Shown here piece by piece: positions 24,001 through 35,100 of a DNA stretch of 64,000 nucleotides. The notes under the pieces are model-generated. The model had not been told where the DNA came from and searched no databases. It saw only the letters and a program-made list of their open reading frames with translations. A program made the position numbers and the translations under genes. The first letter of the stretch is position 1. Every line of letters starts with the position of its first letter. Origin of the DNA: Chrysaora quinquecirrha (taxonomy: Eukaryota > Cnidaria > Scyphozoa > Semaeostomeae > Pelagiidae); NCBI GenBank assembly GCA_014526335.1, contig JACTAT010000013.1, positions 3,321,987 through 3,385,986 of the forward strand, in the 5' to 3' direction.

Positions 24001-27000
24001 TATAAGACAATTTTAGGCTTGTGCCAGACAATCAAACATTGTGGGTCAGGCATTTGAGGGTTCCTTTACATTGCTACATCACAAAACAATCTGAATCACT
24101 TGAAGAATAGAACGGAACTCTTTTGATTTTAGGAACAATGGAACAAAAATTGTAAAGTATCTCTCCCTCACAATTTCTTAAATTTTCTTAATTACCCCTA
24201 GCATATAAATCATTGAAATAGGAATATATTTATTTGTACATCTCCTGATGAGTGGGAAACCACGAAACAGGCTTGTCGAGATGAAGAGTCTAGTCTTTTG
24301 AGTCTTGTCTTCTTAGTATATACATCACAAAACATGCGCCTATGAGCCGTGAGGAAATATGGCACAATATAAGTGTCTTTATTATTGTTTTTATTATTAT
24401 CATTATTGTTCATTAAGCAGAATTTGCTAAGACATGCTTCAAGAAAAAGATTTTTGAAGAACAATGTTTTGCAACGCTGCCAAACGGTCAAAAAGTTCCT
24501 TTGAGAAGTTAATTCAAATGTCAAACGTTTTTTGTCATGCCACAAACATTGCTGGTCAAACAGAATTCCCTTAGCAATGCATTTGAGAACTTGTTGCAAA
24601 AGATATTTGACGAGAATTATTTCCTGACGTGGCCAAACGATCGATTGATCATTTCGTTTGATTTGCTAATCTCAAATGTTTGGTCAACAATGTATGATCG
24701 TTTGGCCCAAACCTTATCATTAGCTAATAAAGTTCTAATAAAGTGTCTAGCTTATCTGAAATAATGTTAACCAATGTTTTTTACAGAGCAAAAGTTGCTG
24801 ACAAGATAAAGTTGATTGAAAACCTTATGGAAAAAGTCAATGAAATGATTATTGGTGGAGGAATGGCTTTTACCTTTCTGAAAGTATTGCACAACATGGA
24901 GGTAAATTCACTTATTAAGCTTACTAACTAACCAACTCAAAACTTAACTAACTAACTTAACTAGCTAATTCAAAGCTAACCCGCTAACCTTATGTAATTT
25001 TATTATTTACTATTCACCAACCTCAGCATCTTATTGTCTCTTCGAATGCCTCCCAAACTATCTGTTAACGATCTCCCCATATTATGGAACTTCATAAAGT
25101 CTAAAGAAAGGTATTAATATAATTGAAATGATGGAATTAGACAGACAGCAAATTGGACATTGGATATAAACACGTATAAAAACATTGTTTATGCCGAGAA
25201 GTACTTTCTCGAAGTGCATATATTACTGTATTTTTGTTGCCTCAAAAATTCACAAGTGAAAAATTTCAAAGTGATGTCAGCGTTATTACTGTTTTCCTTT
25301 AAAAACATGTGTACCAAATTTCATGCTCAAAAATTGAATTTCACTTTGTACGAAGGTTTTAGACTTATTACCTGAGTCCCTGAGTCCCAGCTATCGCCTA
25401 TCAAACCGAGACTAACACCAAATCGAGATCGCCTTAAACTAGGACTCATTACTTTGAGTGTTCAGCAGTTGAACTCAATAGCGATAACTACGACTCAATA
25501 ATAAGTCTACGGAGGCTTTTTCAACTGGTTCATTTTTGGAACACACTGTAGATTACTCGCAATTGTTTTCTTCTCGCATCTAGATCGGTAAATCACTATT
25601 TGATGAAGAAGGATCGAAGATCATCCCCACGTTGATGGAGAAAGCAAAAGCAAAAGGAGTGACTTTTCATTTGCCCATCGATTTTGTTACTGCCGATAAA
25701 TTTGCTGATGATGCGAACGCACAATCAGCTACTTTGGGAAGTGGAATTGCAAGTGATCAAATGGTAAGTATGAAACAGTAATTAATCATTGTAGTTTCTT
25801 CGTAGCCGGCGTTGCATTTCGGATTTTTTCTTCAGTACCTTTGTACTTCCAATAATGAATCCTCAAATTGCTTTTTTTTTGGAAAGCGTATATACGATAC
25901 TTTTCGAAATTAGTTAAGCGATATTTCAGAAGTATTTCTGAGTAAAAGTAAGAGAAACATTTATTTCATCACTTGAAAATTCATTGTTGTTTTTAATTTC
26001 ATACTCTAATCAAGTGACATAGGCTATATCACTGCAGGTTCAGTCGATATGCATGGCGAATAAAATTCAAGCAAAATGCACCGTTGTAATTCGTTTTTCT
26101 TGTAGGGACTTGACTGTGGACCAGAATCTATCAAGAAGTTCGTAGATGTTGTGAACAAAGCAAAACTCGTGTTTTGGAACGGGTCAGTTTTTATTTATAA
26201 ATTCGACCTCAACTAAGTTTACACGCTTTTTTATAAAGAACCACTTTATAAGGAACCTACATGTAGAAGGCTAGAAATTTAAAGAACTTATACTACTAGA
26301 GAGAAAATAACTAAAGAACTTTCCATTGTTGAATAGTTTATCACTGCAAACAATCAAAAATTACAAAGCCGGTTCCTTTCATTTGCAATCGAAAATCACA
26401 TGAATTGTACGTTATGCATGTATCAAATGTTTCCTTGAGTAGTCTCGAGCTTTTCTTACATCCAAGTGTCTCTGTATAGTAGTCATGAAACTGAATGTGC
26501 AGTTAAAGTTAAGGAACTATTAAGGAACTTTTGGAACTACAATCGTCTCAAAAGAGGTCCAAAAATAAGGAACTTTAAGAACTAGGCCTTGAGCTAGGTT
26601 CTTCATTAAAAAACGTGTATCTAAACTGTCTAGGCTGAAGGTATCAAACTCAAAGCTGTCATAGGCTTCTTTGTTGTTGATGTAAGCAAGAAGTGTAGGA
26701 TCGGTAGGGTTAGATCTAGTGGAGGAAAAAGTGAATAATTCAATTTTCCTGAGCAATTCAAGACAAACATGGGAGGAGCCTGCTTTGTTAAATCATAGAT
26801 TTCCTGTTTTCTAGGCCAGTTGGAGTTTTCGAAATGGCAAAGTTTGAAAATGGGACGAAACAACTTATGGACGCTGTCTGTGCAGCAACTCAACGAGGAG
26901 TCACTACTGTAATTGGTAAGGATTTTCCACAGTTGTGTTACTACAGTGATCTTAAGAGTATATGGTTTAAACTACTGATGATTGGTTTTTGTTTTTGTTA

Positions 27001-28078
27001 TTTTAAGGCGGTGGTGACACAGCAACAGCTTGTAAAAAGTATGGAAAAGTGAATGAAGTTAGTCACGTCAGTACTGGCGGTGGAGCTAGCATCGAATTAT
27101 TAGAAGGTGATTTTGAGCTATTCGACTTTTTGAATTTACCTATTTGTGATTTTAAAGCAATGTTTTAAGGTTGCAAAGGAGCTCGAGTGTTGCAGCAACA
27201 ACATGGATGTTTGCATGAATGTTGATGGATGTTCAAAGCTGATATATCATATAGGCTCATATGCTTGCTATCCCAGGGTTTGCTATATTTGTAAGATAGC
27301 GTTTTCCTTTTATAAGAACTCTTGACTTTGATTTTAGCCTGCCTGTTTCTAATTTTTGAACTCATGGACTGATTTTTCGCTACTTAGCCACCCCCTACCC
27401 TGTTCAAAAAACATGTTTAGAATACGTTTTTAGGCAAGAGCTTCATAGTCAGGGACGATACGTCATGAAATTGGGGTCATACTTCAGTAAGTGATAAAAG
27501 CATGAAACTTCGTGTAGGTTACCTTGATGACAAGTAGACGAAAATTTTTGACAGAGACAAGCCCTATGATCACGTGACTGCTTACTTCTGCAAATTTTCA
27601 TCTATTTGCCATCAAGTTAACATACACCAAGTTTCATGACTTTATCACTTACTGATGTATCACTGTGCTATGGCCCCTAACTATCACACTTGTTGGCTTT
27701 GCTTTGGTTTAGCTCAAATAGTTTCTGAGATAGCAGAAAATTCTACCCAAATGAGATGCTTCTCATAAAGTTTGTTCTTAAAAAAATATGTATATGCTTC
27801 GTTGCCTAGCGCATAGGGTCCACTGATTACCATAGGTTTGCCTTAAGGTCTGTTTGACTGGAACCTACAATTAGACTCGAACCAAGAGGAATCGAACCTA
27901 CAATCATAGATTTATTTATCAGACTCTTTCACCACTTTGCATTCTAACTGCTATAAATGTTCAGCAGCACAAATTTTTTTATGTTTCTACCACCAAAATG
28001 CACTCTGAAATGACGTTTCGATTTTACTTCGTAGGTCGTGAGCTGCCTGGTGTTAAATTCTTATCCGACAATGTATGA
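21037..28078 (+). CDS. PGK1: Phosphoglycerate kinase, copy 1 (intact)
   Basis: Thirteen exons: 21037-21098, 21280-21330, 22339-22491, 22870-22937, 23091-23167, 23385-23488, 23799-23918, 24787-24901, 25584-25763, 26106-26182, 26815-26915, 27008-27106, 28035-28078. All phases join, giving 416 aa against 417 in the human enzyme. It transfers phosphate between 1,3-bisphosphoglycerate and ADP in cytosolic glycolysis. The N-domain substrate residues are intact: [20 protein letters not shown] and GTAHRAHSS. The C-domain nucleotide site is intact: [26 protein letters not shown] and [13 protein letters not shown]. The start follows the family ([20 protein letters not shown]), and the protein ends GVKFLSDNV. 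It is the functional member of a tandem pair with the gene at 29142. Confidence 0.96.
24015..24714. mobile_element. MITE, GGCCAAACGATC family (long copy)
   Basis: The left end AGGCTTGTGCCAGACAATC and right end ATGATCGTTTGGCCC..ACCT are diverged forms of the family termini. Internal 'gacgtggccaaacgatc' motifs are present. It fills most of PGK1 intron 7. Confidence 0.5.
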
Positions 28079-28201
28079 TCTTTAAACAGACCGAGTACCC
28101 GGAGCAGAATTCCCCTGAAAACGCTTTGCTGTGTCCAAAAAGGCTTATTCGCTGCTAGTAGTAGATAATTACATAATTTCATACGAACAACAAATTTATG
28201 A

Positions 28202-28207
28202 AATAAA
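28202..28207 (+). terminator. Polyadenylation signal of PGK copy 1
   Basis: AATAAA 124 bases after the stop codon. Confidence 0.45.
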
Positions 28208-28574
28208 TCGAAATCTTGCTTTAGATAACTTTTTGTTAAAGACGTGTGTGCGTGAAATAATTATTTATATTACAAAAAGAGAGGAAAAGTTATAGTTTTC
28301 GTTGTAGAGGAACTTTAGCTAAAACAACTGCTTGACCATAGCTTGACCTGAGTTTAGAAGAAGAAAATGTAGCCGCAAGATGAATCCGAAGAGAAGTGAA
28401 GGTATGTTAGTTTTTTATTGTCATTGTCTTCCATCTTCTTACTCACAACTCGCAACTTCTTACTCGTACGTAGTGGCTGTACAAGCATCACAAGTTTAGG
28501 CCATCCTGGCGTACACAATATCTTAAGAAAAAAATTGCTGTGTTATCATAGATCTCTTTGGCTAGACTTATTAC

Positions 28575-29009
28575 ATGAGTCGTAGTTTTCACTGTCCTCA
28601 CCTCGATTCAGATGAATCTAGAAATTGTAGTGGAGCTTGGAGTGGATCTGACTTTCATGTATTGAGTCTACTCTGTTATCTCTCTGACGTCTTCAGAAAC
28701 GCTTGCTATCGTTTGCTAATTTATTGCGCACGGATGCTGCTTGAACTTGAAGAGCTCTACAAATCAGGTTTTGCGTTTTACGTAATATTGCAAATAAATC
28801 TTCGAAACGACATTGTCAGTCAGGGAAGAGTGAAATTACGTTCCCGAAAAACTAAACTGTTTCTTGTAAGTCTAAACAGCAAAGGCATTTTAGAAAGCCC
28901 TTTTTTTAAGGATGCTCTTCCTGGATATGAAAGGCTTGATACGTTGACACTATTATTGCCAAAAAATGACATCAATATGACATTTCAGCAGAGATATCAC
29001 TGTTTTTAA
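28575..29009 (+). CDS. Uncharacterised 144-aa open reading frame
   Basis: An ATG-initiated single-exon frame between the two PGK genes. I recognise no family. The composition is Leu/Ser-rich with no clear signal peptide, and no other evidence of expression is visible. It may be a chance ORF in the PGK copy 2 promoter or first intron, since a possible upstream PGK copy 2 exon lies at 28380-28401. Confidence 0.15.
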   Translation: MSRSFHCPHLDSDESRNCSGAWSGSDFHVLSLLCYLSDVFRNACYRLLIYCARMLLELEELYKSGFAFYVILQINLRNDIVSQGRVKLRSRKTKLFLVSLNSKGILESPFFKDALPGYERLDTLTLLLPKNDINMTFQQRYHCF

Positions 29010-29141
29010 CATGACAGAAGTTATCTCACTGTGTAGACAAGTATGGGCGGGCCTGCTTTCCAAAAGACTGCAGTAAATACAATAGCTGTGCAATGCGGAA
29101 CTGTGGAGTGAAGTTGTTCAACAATTTCTCAAGGCTGCAAA

Positions 29142-32100
29142 ATGCAAAGAAAGTTCAGCATTAGAGATATTGATATTGCAAATAAACGCATTCTTATGAG
29201 GTGTGTTAGCATTGTATCATACAACAACTAACAAATATGATAACCGTGTGCATGTTCATTTGCAGTATGCAGTGGAATACAAAAAAATTTGCAGCATTTG
29301 ATTGTATGTCTCTTTGCTTGCTATGCAGCTGACATGATTCTTTTTGTTTTTTAGAGCGGAATTCAATGTTCCCCTTGATGGAAGGTCGATAACCAGTAAC
29401 CAAAGGTCAGGCGTTAAAAGATCCTTTATGAGTGGTCAAAATAAGGGGGAGCTTAATAGAGAAGAGGGGCTCATGTCAAATTTTTCGTTGAAAGAGAGGG
29501 GGCTTAATAGATAGGGGGCTTAAAAGACCGAGGGGGGTTAATATATGCTTTACAGTACATCATCTCGTAACTCAAACGTTCTTTAAAACGCAAAATTTCA
29601 ATACTCAAATTTTATTTATTTTGAAACCTTTGGTATCTGTTTGCAAAGTGTTATTTGTCAGAACAATATGAGGAAGATACTTTTTTAAGGGTCATTATTT
29701 CATACGATACATGGATAATATACGATGTATACGATATATGGGTTAGAGTTATTAGTGATATATTAGTAATATGTTTCCTTCTTCTTAGGATAGTAGCGAC
29801 TCTACCTACCATTCAGTATTGCTTAGAGAAGGGGCAAGGTACATCGTCATACTAAGCCACATTGGTAAGCCTGGCAGGCAGGTTACCTTAGCACCGGTTG
29901 CGAAGGAACTTGAGAGACTTCTAAAAAGGTAACTAGATAGAGTTGGGTCTGAACATATTCGTGCCTTGAAAGCTCTGCTAACCATCTGGGGTTTTACAAG
30001 ATAGAATGAGAACCTTGATAGGGAGATGGGTTCATGGCTGTAGCAGCTATGGGGTTGAGGGCTGCAACCCCATAATAATTTGCATGGCCCATTGTCTTAG
30101 AGTATTGTTTAGATGTTCTTTTATTGTTCCTATTGGTTTAAAACACTCCAGTCCTCTAAAATCGTCTTCTACTTACACCATTGGGGTTTGATGGTTAACA
30201 GACGTTGCCATTGCAAGGGAGACCTGAATCGGCAACAGTTTGTCTGCCCCATTCAAGTAGGAGCAAATTTGGGTACGTGAATGAAACATATTTTAACTGT
30301 CTCTTCTGGGCCGGCCCTTTAACGATCTTAAAGTCAAGGAAAATTCCAGTGTCTTTCTAACATGGTGTTCTTTTCTTTTATTTTCAAACTAGGGAAATAG
30401 TCTTTCTAGAAAGCTGCGTTGGTCCAGATGTTGAAAAGGCCTGTCTACAAGCAAAGAAAGGTGCAATTCTATTGTTGGAAAATGTACGTTTTCATGTTGA
30501 GGAACAAGGGAAAATAATTGACGAAAATGAGAACGAGGTAGATGTGACACAAGCTTTGATTTAAATTTGATTTTTGTAATGACTTTCAATTTCGTCCCAG
30601 CCTCTTGTAGTTGCATACTAGAATAGACCTTTTGTCAGACGTCTTGGCTGATGCGAGATTTTTCTGGAATATGGCGGACATTTTGAGTAAGGGAATCATC
30701 TCCGCATGCAACGATTGCGGTTGCTTCTGGAGAGGTAGTGCAGAAAATTTTTCTTCAAATTCACGAATAATGGAAGACAAAGTGAAAAAGGAATCTGCAA
30801 CAACTCGGGAAACAAGATGCAAGTAGTGTAAATCACAAAAGGAAACTTAGTTAAATGCCTCCGAGCAGATAAGCTGGGACTTGAACCATTTCTTTCACTT
30901 TTACTCCTATGAAACGTGAGTTTGAAGCAAAATTCGCTCCATTTCTGCTGATAAGACTGCAATAAAGGTCGTTGCACCCGAAGAGGATTCCCTTATACTC
31001 AAGATATCCACTATCTGCCAGAAAAATGTTGCGTTGACCAAGACCTCTTTGAATCAGTGGCGCATGGCCCCCCCCCAGCTGGCGTTTTTGAGGGGGCGCC
31101 AAAACGAAGGAAGGGCGAAAACTTGCCGAAACAGAAAATTATTTTCCATTAGCTATACATACAGTGTAGGCTATATATGTACTTTTTAGCTATAATATGC
31201 CATAATTTGCCACTAATTGGCAGATCAGAGACTTCAACTATTGCCTCTCGACTATTGTTTCTTGACTATTGAATTTTTTGTTGATTGTTTATTTCTTGTT
31301 TATTGTTTACTTCTGTTGTATTAAAACCCAATTAACCACAAATTTTATAGATTTTTCGATCATGACTTTTATGTTTATGTAGACAGGGACGGATTTAGGG
31401 GCTTTTGCCATGATAATGATATCGCTACATGGTTTGTATATAGATAACATATGCAGGATCCTAAGCCATTTTAAGGCCTCAGAAATGGGAAAATCTCAAG
31501 AGCTTCCGGGAGCTCCGCCCCCTGGGCCCCTGTCAGAGCTCCGCCCTGGACCCGCTGGGGGGCTTGTAGCGCCCCCCAGACCCCCAGCTGTTTTAGGCAA
31601 TGACTGATGTCATTGCGTGTGTGCCTATGGCACACTGCTAACGCCTTAGGAGGCCTCGGGTAGAGGGGGCGCCAAAAGGGATCTGGACCCCCAGTATAAA
31701 GTGGTTCACCACGCCACTGCTTTGAATAGATCCCTTGATGGTATTCGAACATGCTAATGAATTGTCTAGTGTATATAATATACACATTTATTCTTTCTGT
31801 TTTGTTATTTTGCAGATAATTGCCAGCACAGAGCAAATAGTTCATTTTCGAAAGCGGCTGTCAAAACTTGGGGATATTTTTGTAAATGATGCATTCGGAG
31901 TGGTTCAGAGATCACACAGGTACAATAGCTTATCAATGCCGACTCTTCTTAATCTCCTTATTTTCATTGCAAGGTTTTTTGATTTCAGTAGAGGTCGTTT
32001 CACGTTTGTTTCTATTTCCTAGCTCGATGGCCGGTATAAACTTGGAATTAAGGGTGGCAGGCCTTCTAATGGAAAAAGAGCTTGAGTACCTTTCACAATT

Positions 32101-35100
32101 GAAAAGCAAGCCGAAGAAGCCATTTCTGGTTATCATTGGTGGGTAGGTATTTATGTTCACCTAAGATATCATGTTTCTATCTCAGAATCACCCTTTACCT
32201 TGCTGTCCTTAACCCTTGTTCTCATGTCTCACAAACAATCGGCGATCGTGGCCTTATAATGCTTGCGATTTATGAGAACTTGAGTTTTCAATGGTCGGCG
32301 ACACCCGCCAACCATCGCCGATGAACCAAAAGAGTAGTTGCTACTATAGGGGCAATTCACTCTTTGGGAATCTCGTACACCTTTTATTTCATTAATTTTT
32401 CAGAAATCCTTTGAAAATCCTTTTTCAACAGGAATCTTGTACGCATTTTCAAAGAGATAAATTCTCCTCTGTCTGTATATAGACAAATAAAATTTGGTTG
32501 CTTTTTTGTCTTAAAACTTCGTGAAAAAGGTTATTTGAATTTAGGGTTGTTCACCTGCCAGTGAGGGTAATTTTCATTTTTTCAGGGCGAAAGTTGCTGT
32601 CAAAATCAAATTAATTGAGAAATTACTATCAATGATAGATGAAATAATAATTGGTGGTGCATTGGCTTTTACGTTTCTCAAAGTTCTCAAAAATATGAAG
32701 GTCAGTCATTTTTTCTTAATTTTTTTGTGTTCGAAGAACTTCGAACACATTGGTGTGGGGTGGATGTCACTCACTCACACACTCACACACTCACACACTC
32801 ACACACTCACACACTCACACACTCACCAACTAACCAACGCTTGAACAATGGAAAACGTGTAACAATAGGGCCATTGTCAAGAATGCCATTAGGGCCATTG
32901 TCTCGGCCATTTATGCGCAATTTGCGGTTAGTTGTTCACAATTCGGCCTGCAAGCACTTTTGTCAATCTGGGGTCATGTGACAACTGACTCATCCTTGTT
33001 TACTAAATGGAACTGGAAAATTGCCACCTTGCTTTGGTAAATGACATTTCAGGCATTCTCAACATTTAACAAAGAGTTTTGCCAAAGAGCGGCAATTTCA
33101 AAACAGTTTTCAAAACAAATCATCATTAATATTATCCTCACGATGAAAATCGTCATAATAATAATAATAATGATAATCATCATCATCATCATCATCATGA
33201 TTACTATCACCACCATTGACGGTGTGCAACATCTAAAGGAACGCTACCACCACCACAACCAGCCCTACAACCATCACCTCGACCACCCTATCACCACCAC
33301 CGGAACCACCCCTACAACCATCACCTCGACCACCCTTATCACCACCACCACAACTACCCCTACAACCATCATCACGATCACCCCTATCACAACCACCACA
33401 ACCACCCCTTCAGCACCACAACCACCTCTATCACCACCACCATACCCACCATACAACCACAATCACCCCTACCAACCAGCATCATGATCATCGTGTTCAT
33501 CAACATCATCATCATAACCACCACCATTATCATCATAATCATTATCGTCATCGTTGTGCATACCGATGAACATCTTTCATCATTTGACCGAAATAGCTAT
33601 ATTCAACCAGAGTCGTTCTTCGAACATGCCCATAGGGCCCCTATGTTTTTTCTTGTTAGCTACTTGTAAAAATTCTGGATAGGCTGTAGCCGGCAGTAAC
33701 TTTCTTAATGACCGAAGTGGTTACTTAGTTCATTAGTGAGGGTCGCTTAGGGGGGTTACATGTATCCTTGTTCCCTTGAGAAAACCGAATTATCTTGAAA
33801 GTTATCTTTCAGATTGATAGTCAAGCGGATGGATAGAGAGAATTTTCCCTGACCTCTGTTTTCCGATGTTCTCTTGTTCCCTTTTAATTTTGACCATGTT
33901 CCCTTGTTCCCTGGCAGGGCCTCTTTTAACATAGTAACTAGGGGACAAATGCCCCCCTAGTCCCTATCATTGCCCACCTAGTTTCATAAAGTTGCCCCCC
34001 TAGTACAATGCCCTCTCAAAAGAAACTGCCAAGAAAAGCCAATCTGGGCCAATCTCGAGGTTGTATTTTGAAAAACTTTTCAGCCAGCTGTAGCATCAGT
34101 GTAACTTGTACGGTATAAATCTCAACTGAAGTACAGATGCCCCCTTGTTATTTATCCAGCTCTGCACGACTGGCTTTGCATGAATTCCTGACAAAAGGAC
34201 TAAAAGAAGAATGAACTTGCCAAGACTGGGCTCGCACTGTGAAAGAAAGCACTGAAGATAAAACAATAAAACAATAGAACAATAGAACAATTAGTCCCCT
34301 TAAATTTTTTGCCCCCCCCCCCCCTAGTGTTATCCCCTCAAAAGAGGCCCTGGTCCCTGGATACATTTCACATGTTCCTAATGTTCCTTGGAACACCTGT
34401 GCGACCCCCTGTGTGGTTACTAAGTTCCATTTGCTTCTAGCTAATAACTTCGTTAAACGAGATCTAATTCAAATTCACTCACCAGCTATCTGCAGCATAC
34501 CTACATCAAAACTGCAACCCCTCAATGAGCGGATAAAAAGTTAGTAATTAAGTTATAGAGTCTAAAGTGAAAAACGTCTTTAATACATTAAGCTAAGGGT
34601 TTCTTTTTCCTAGATTGGTAAATCGTTATTTGACGAAAACGGATACAAAGTTGTCCCGAAGATTATGTCTACAGCTAGTTATTATGGAGTAAAAATGCAT
34701 TTTCCTGTTGACTTTTTGGCTGCAAAGAGTATTGAAGATAGTCGAGGTTTGAAAATGATACCTAGCTTCGATGGTATACCAGATGATATGATGGTAATTT
34801 CAATATATTTAGTTTGATTCGTTGCTTCAAGAATCACCCTTCTTCGTGACGAGGGTATTTTTTCATGTCCAGTAAACTATGATAGCATTAATTCGTTGAA
34901 TCTCTTTTCGAGACGCTGTTTCAAGGATTCTTAACCGTCATCATATTTTAAGATAGAGTGAAGGGCCTGTGCCTGAGAATTGATATAACTATTGCTGTTG
35001 ATTATCTTCTTAACTTTACTTAAGCCGTTGTAAGGTTGATACCTGGCCTAAGGTACCGAAACGCATGCAGTTAGGCTCATACCACATGAGCACAAATTCG

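Noticed and set aside
33041..33487. 148-codon Thr/Pro/His-rich ORF
   Set aside because: Produced by ATC and CAC microsatellites inside a PGK copy 2 intron.
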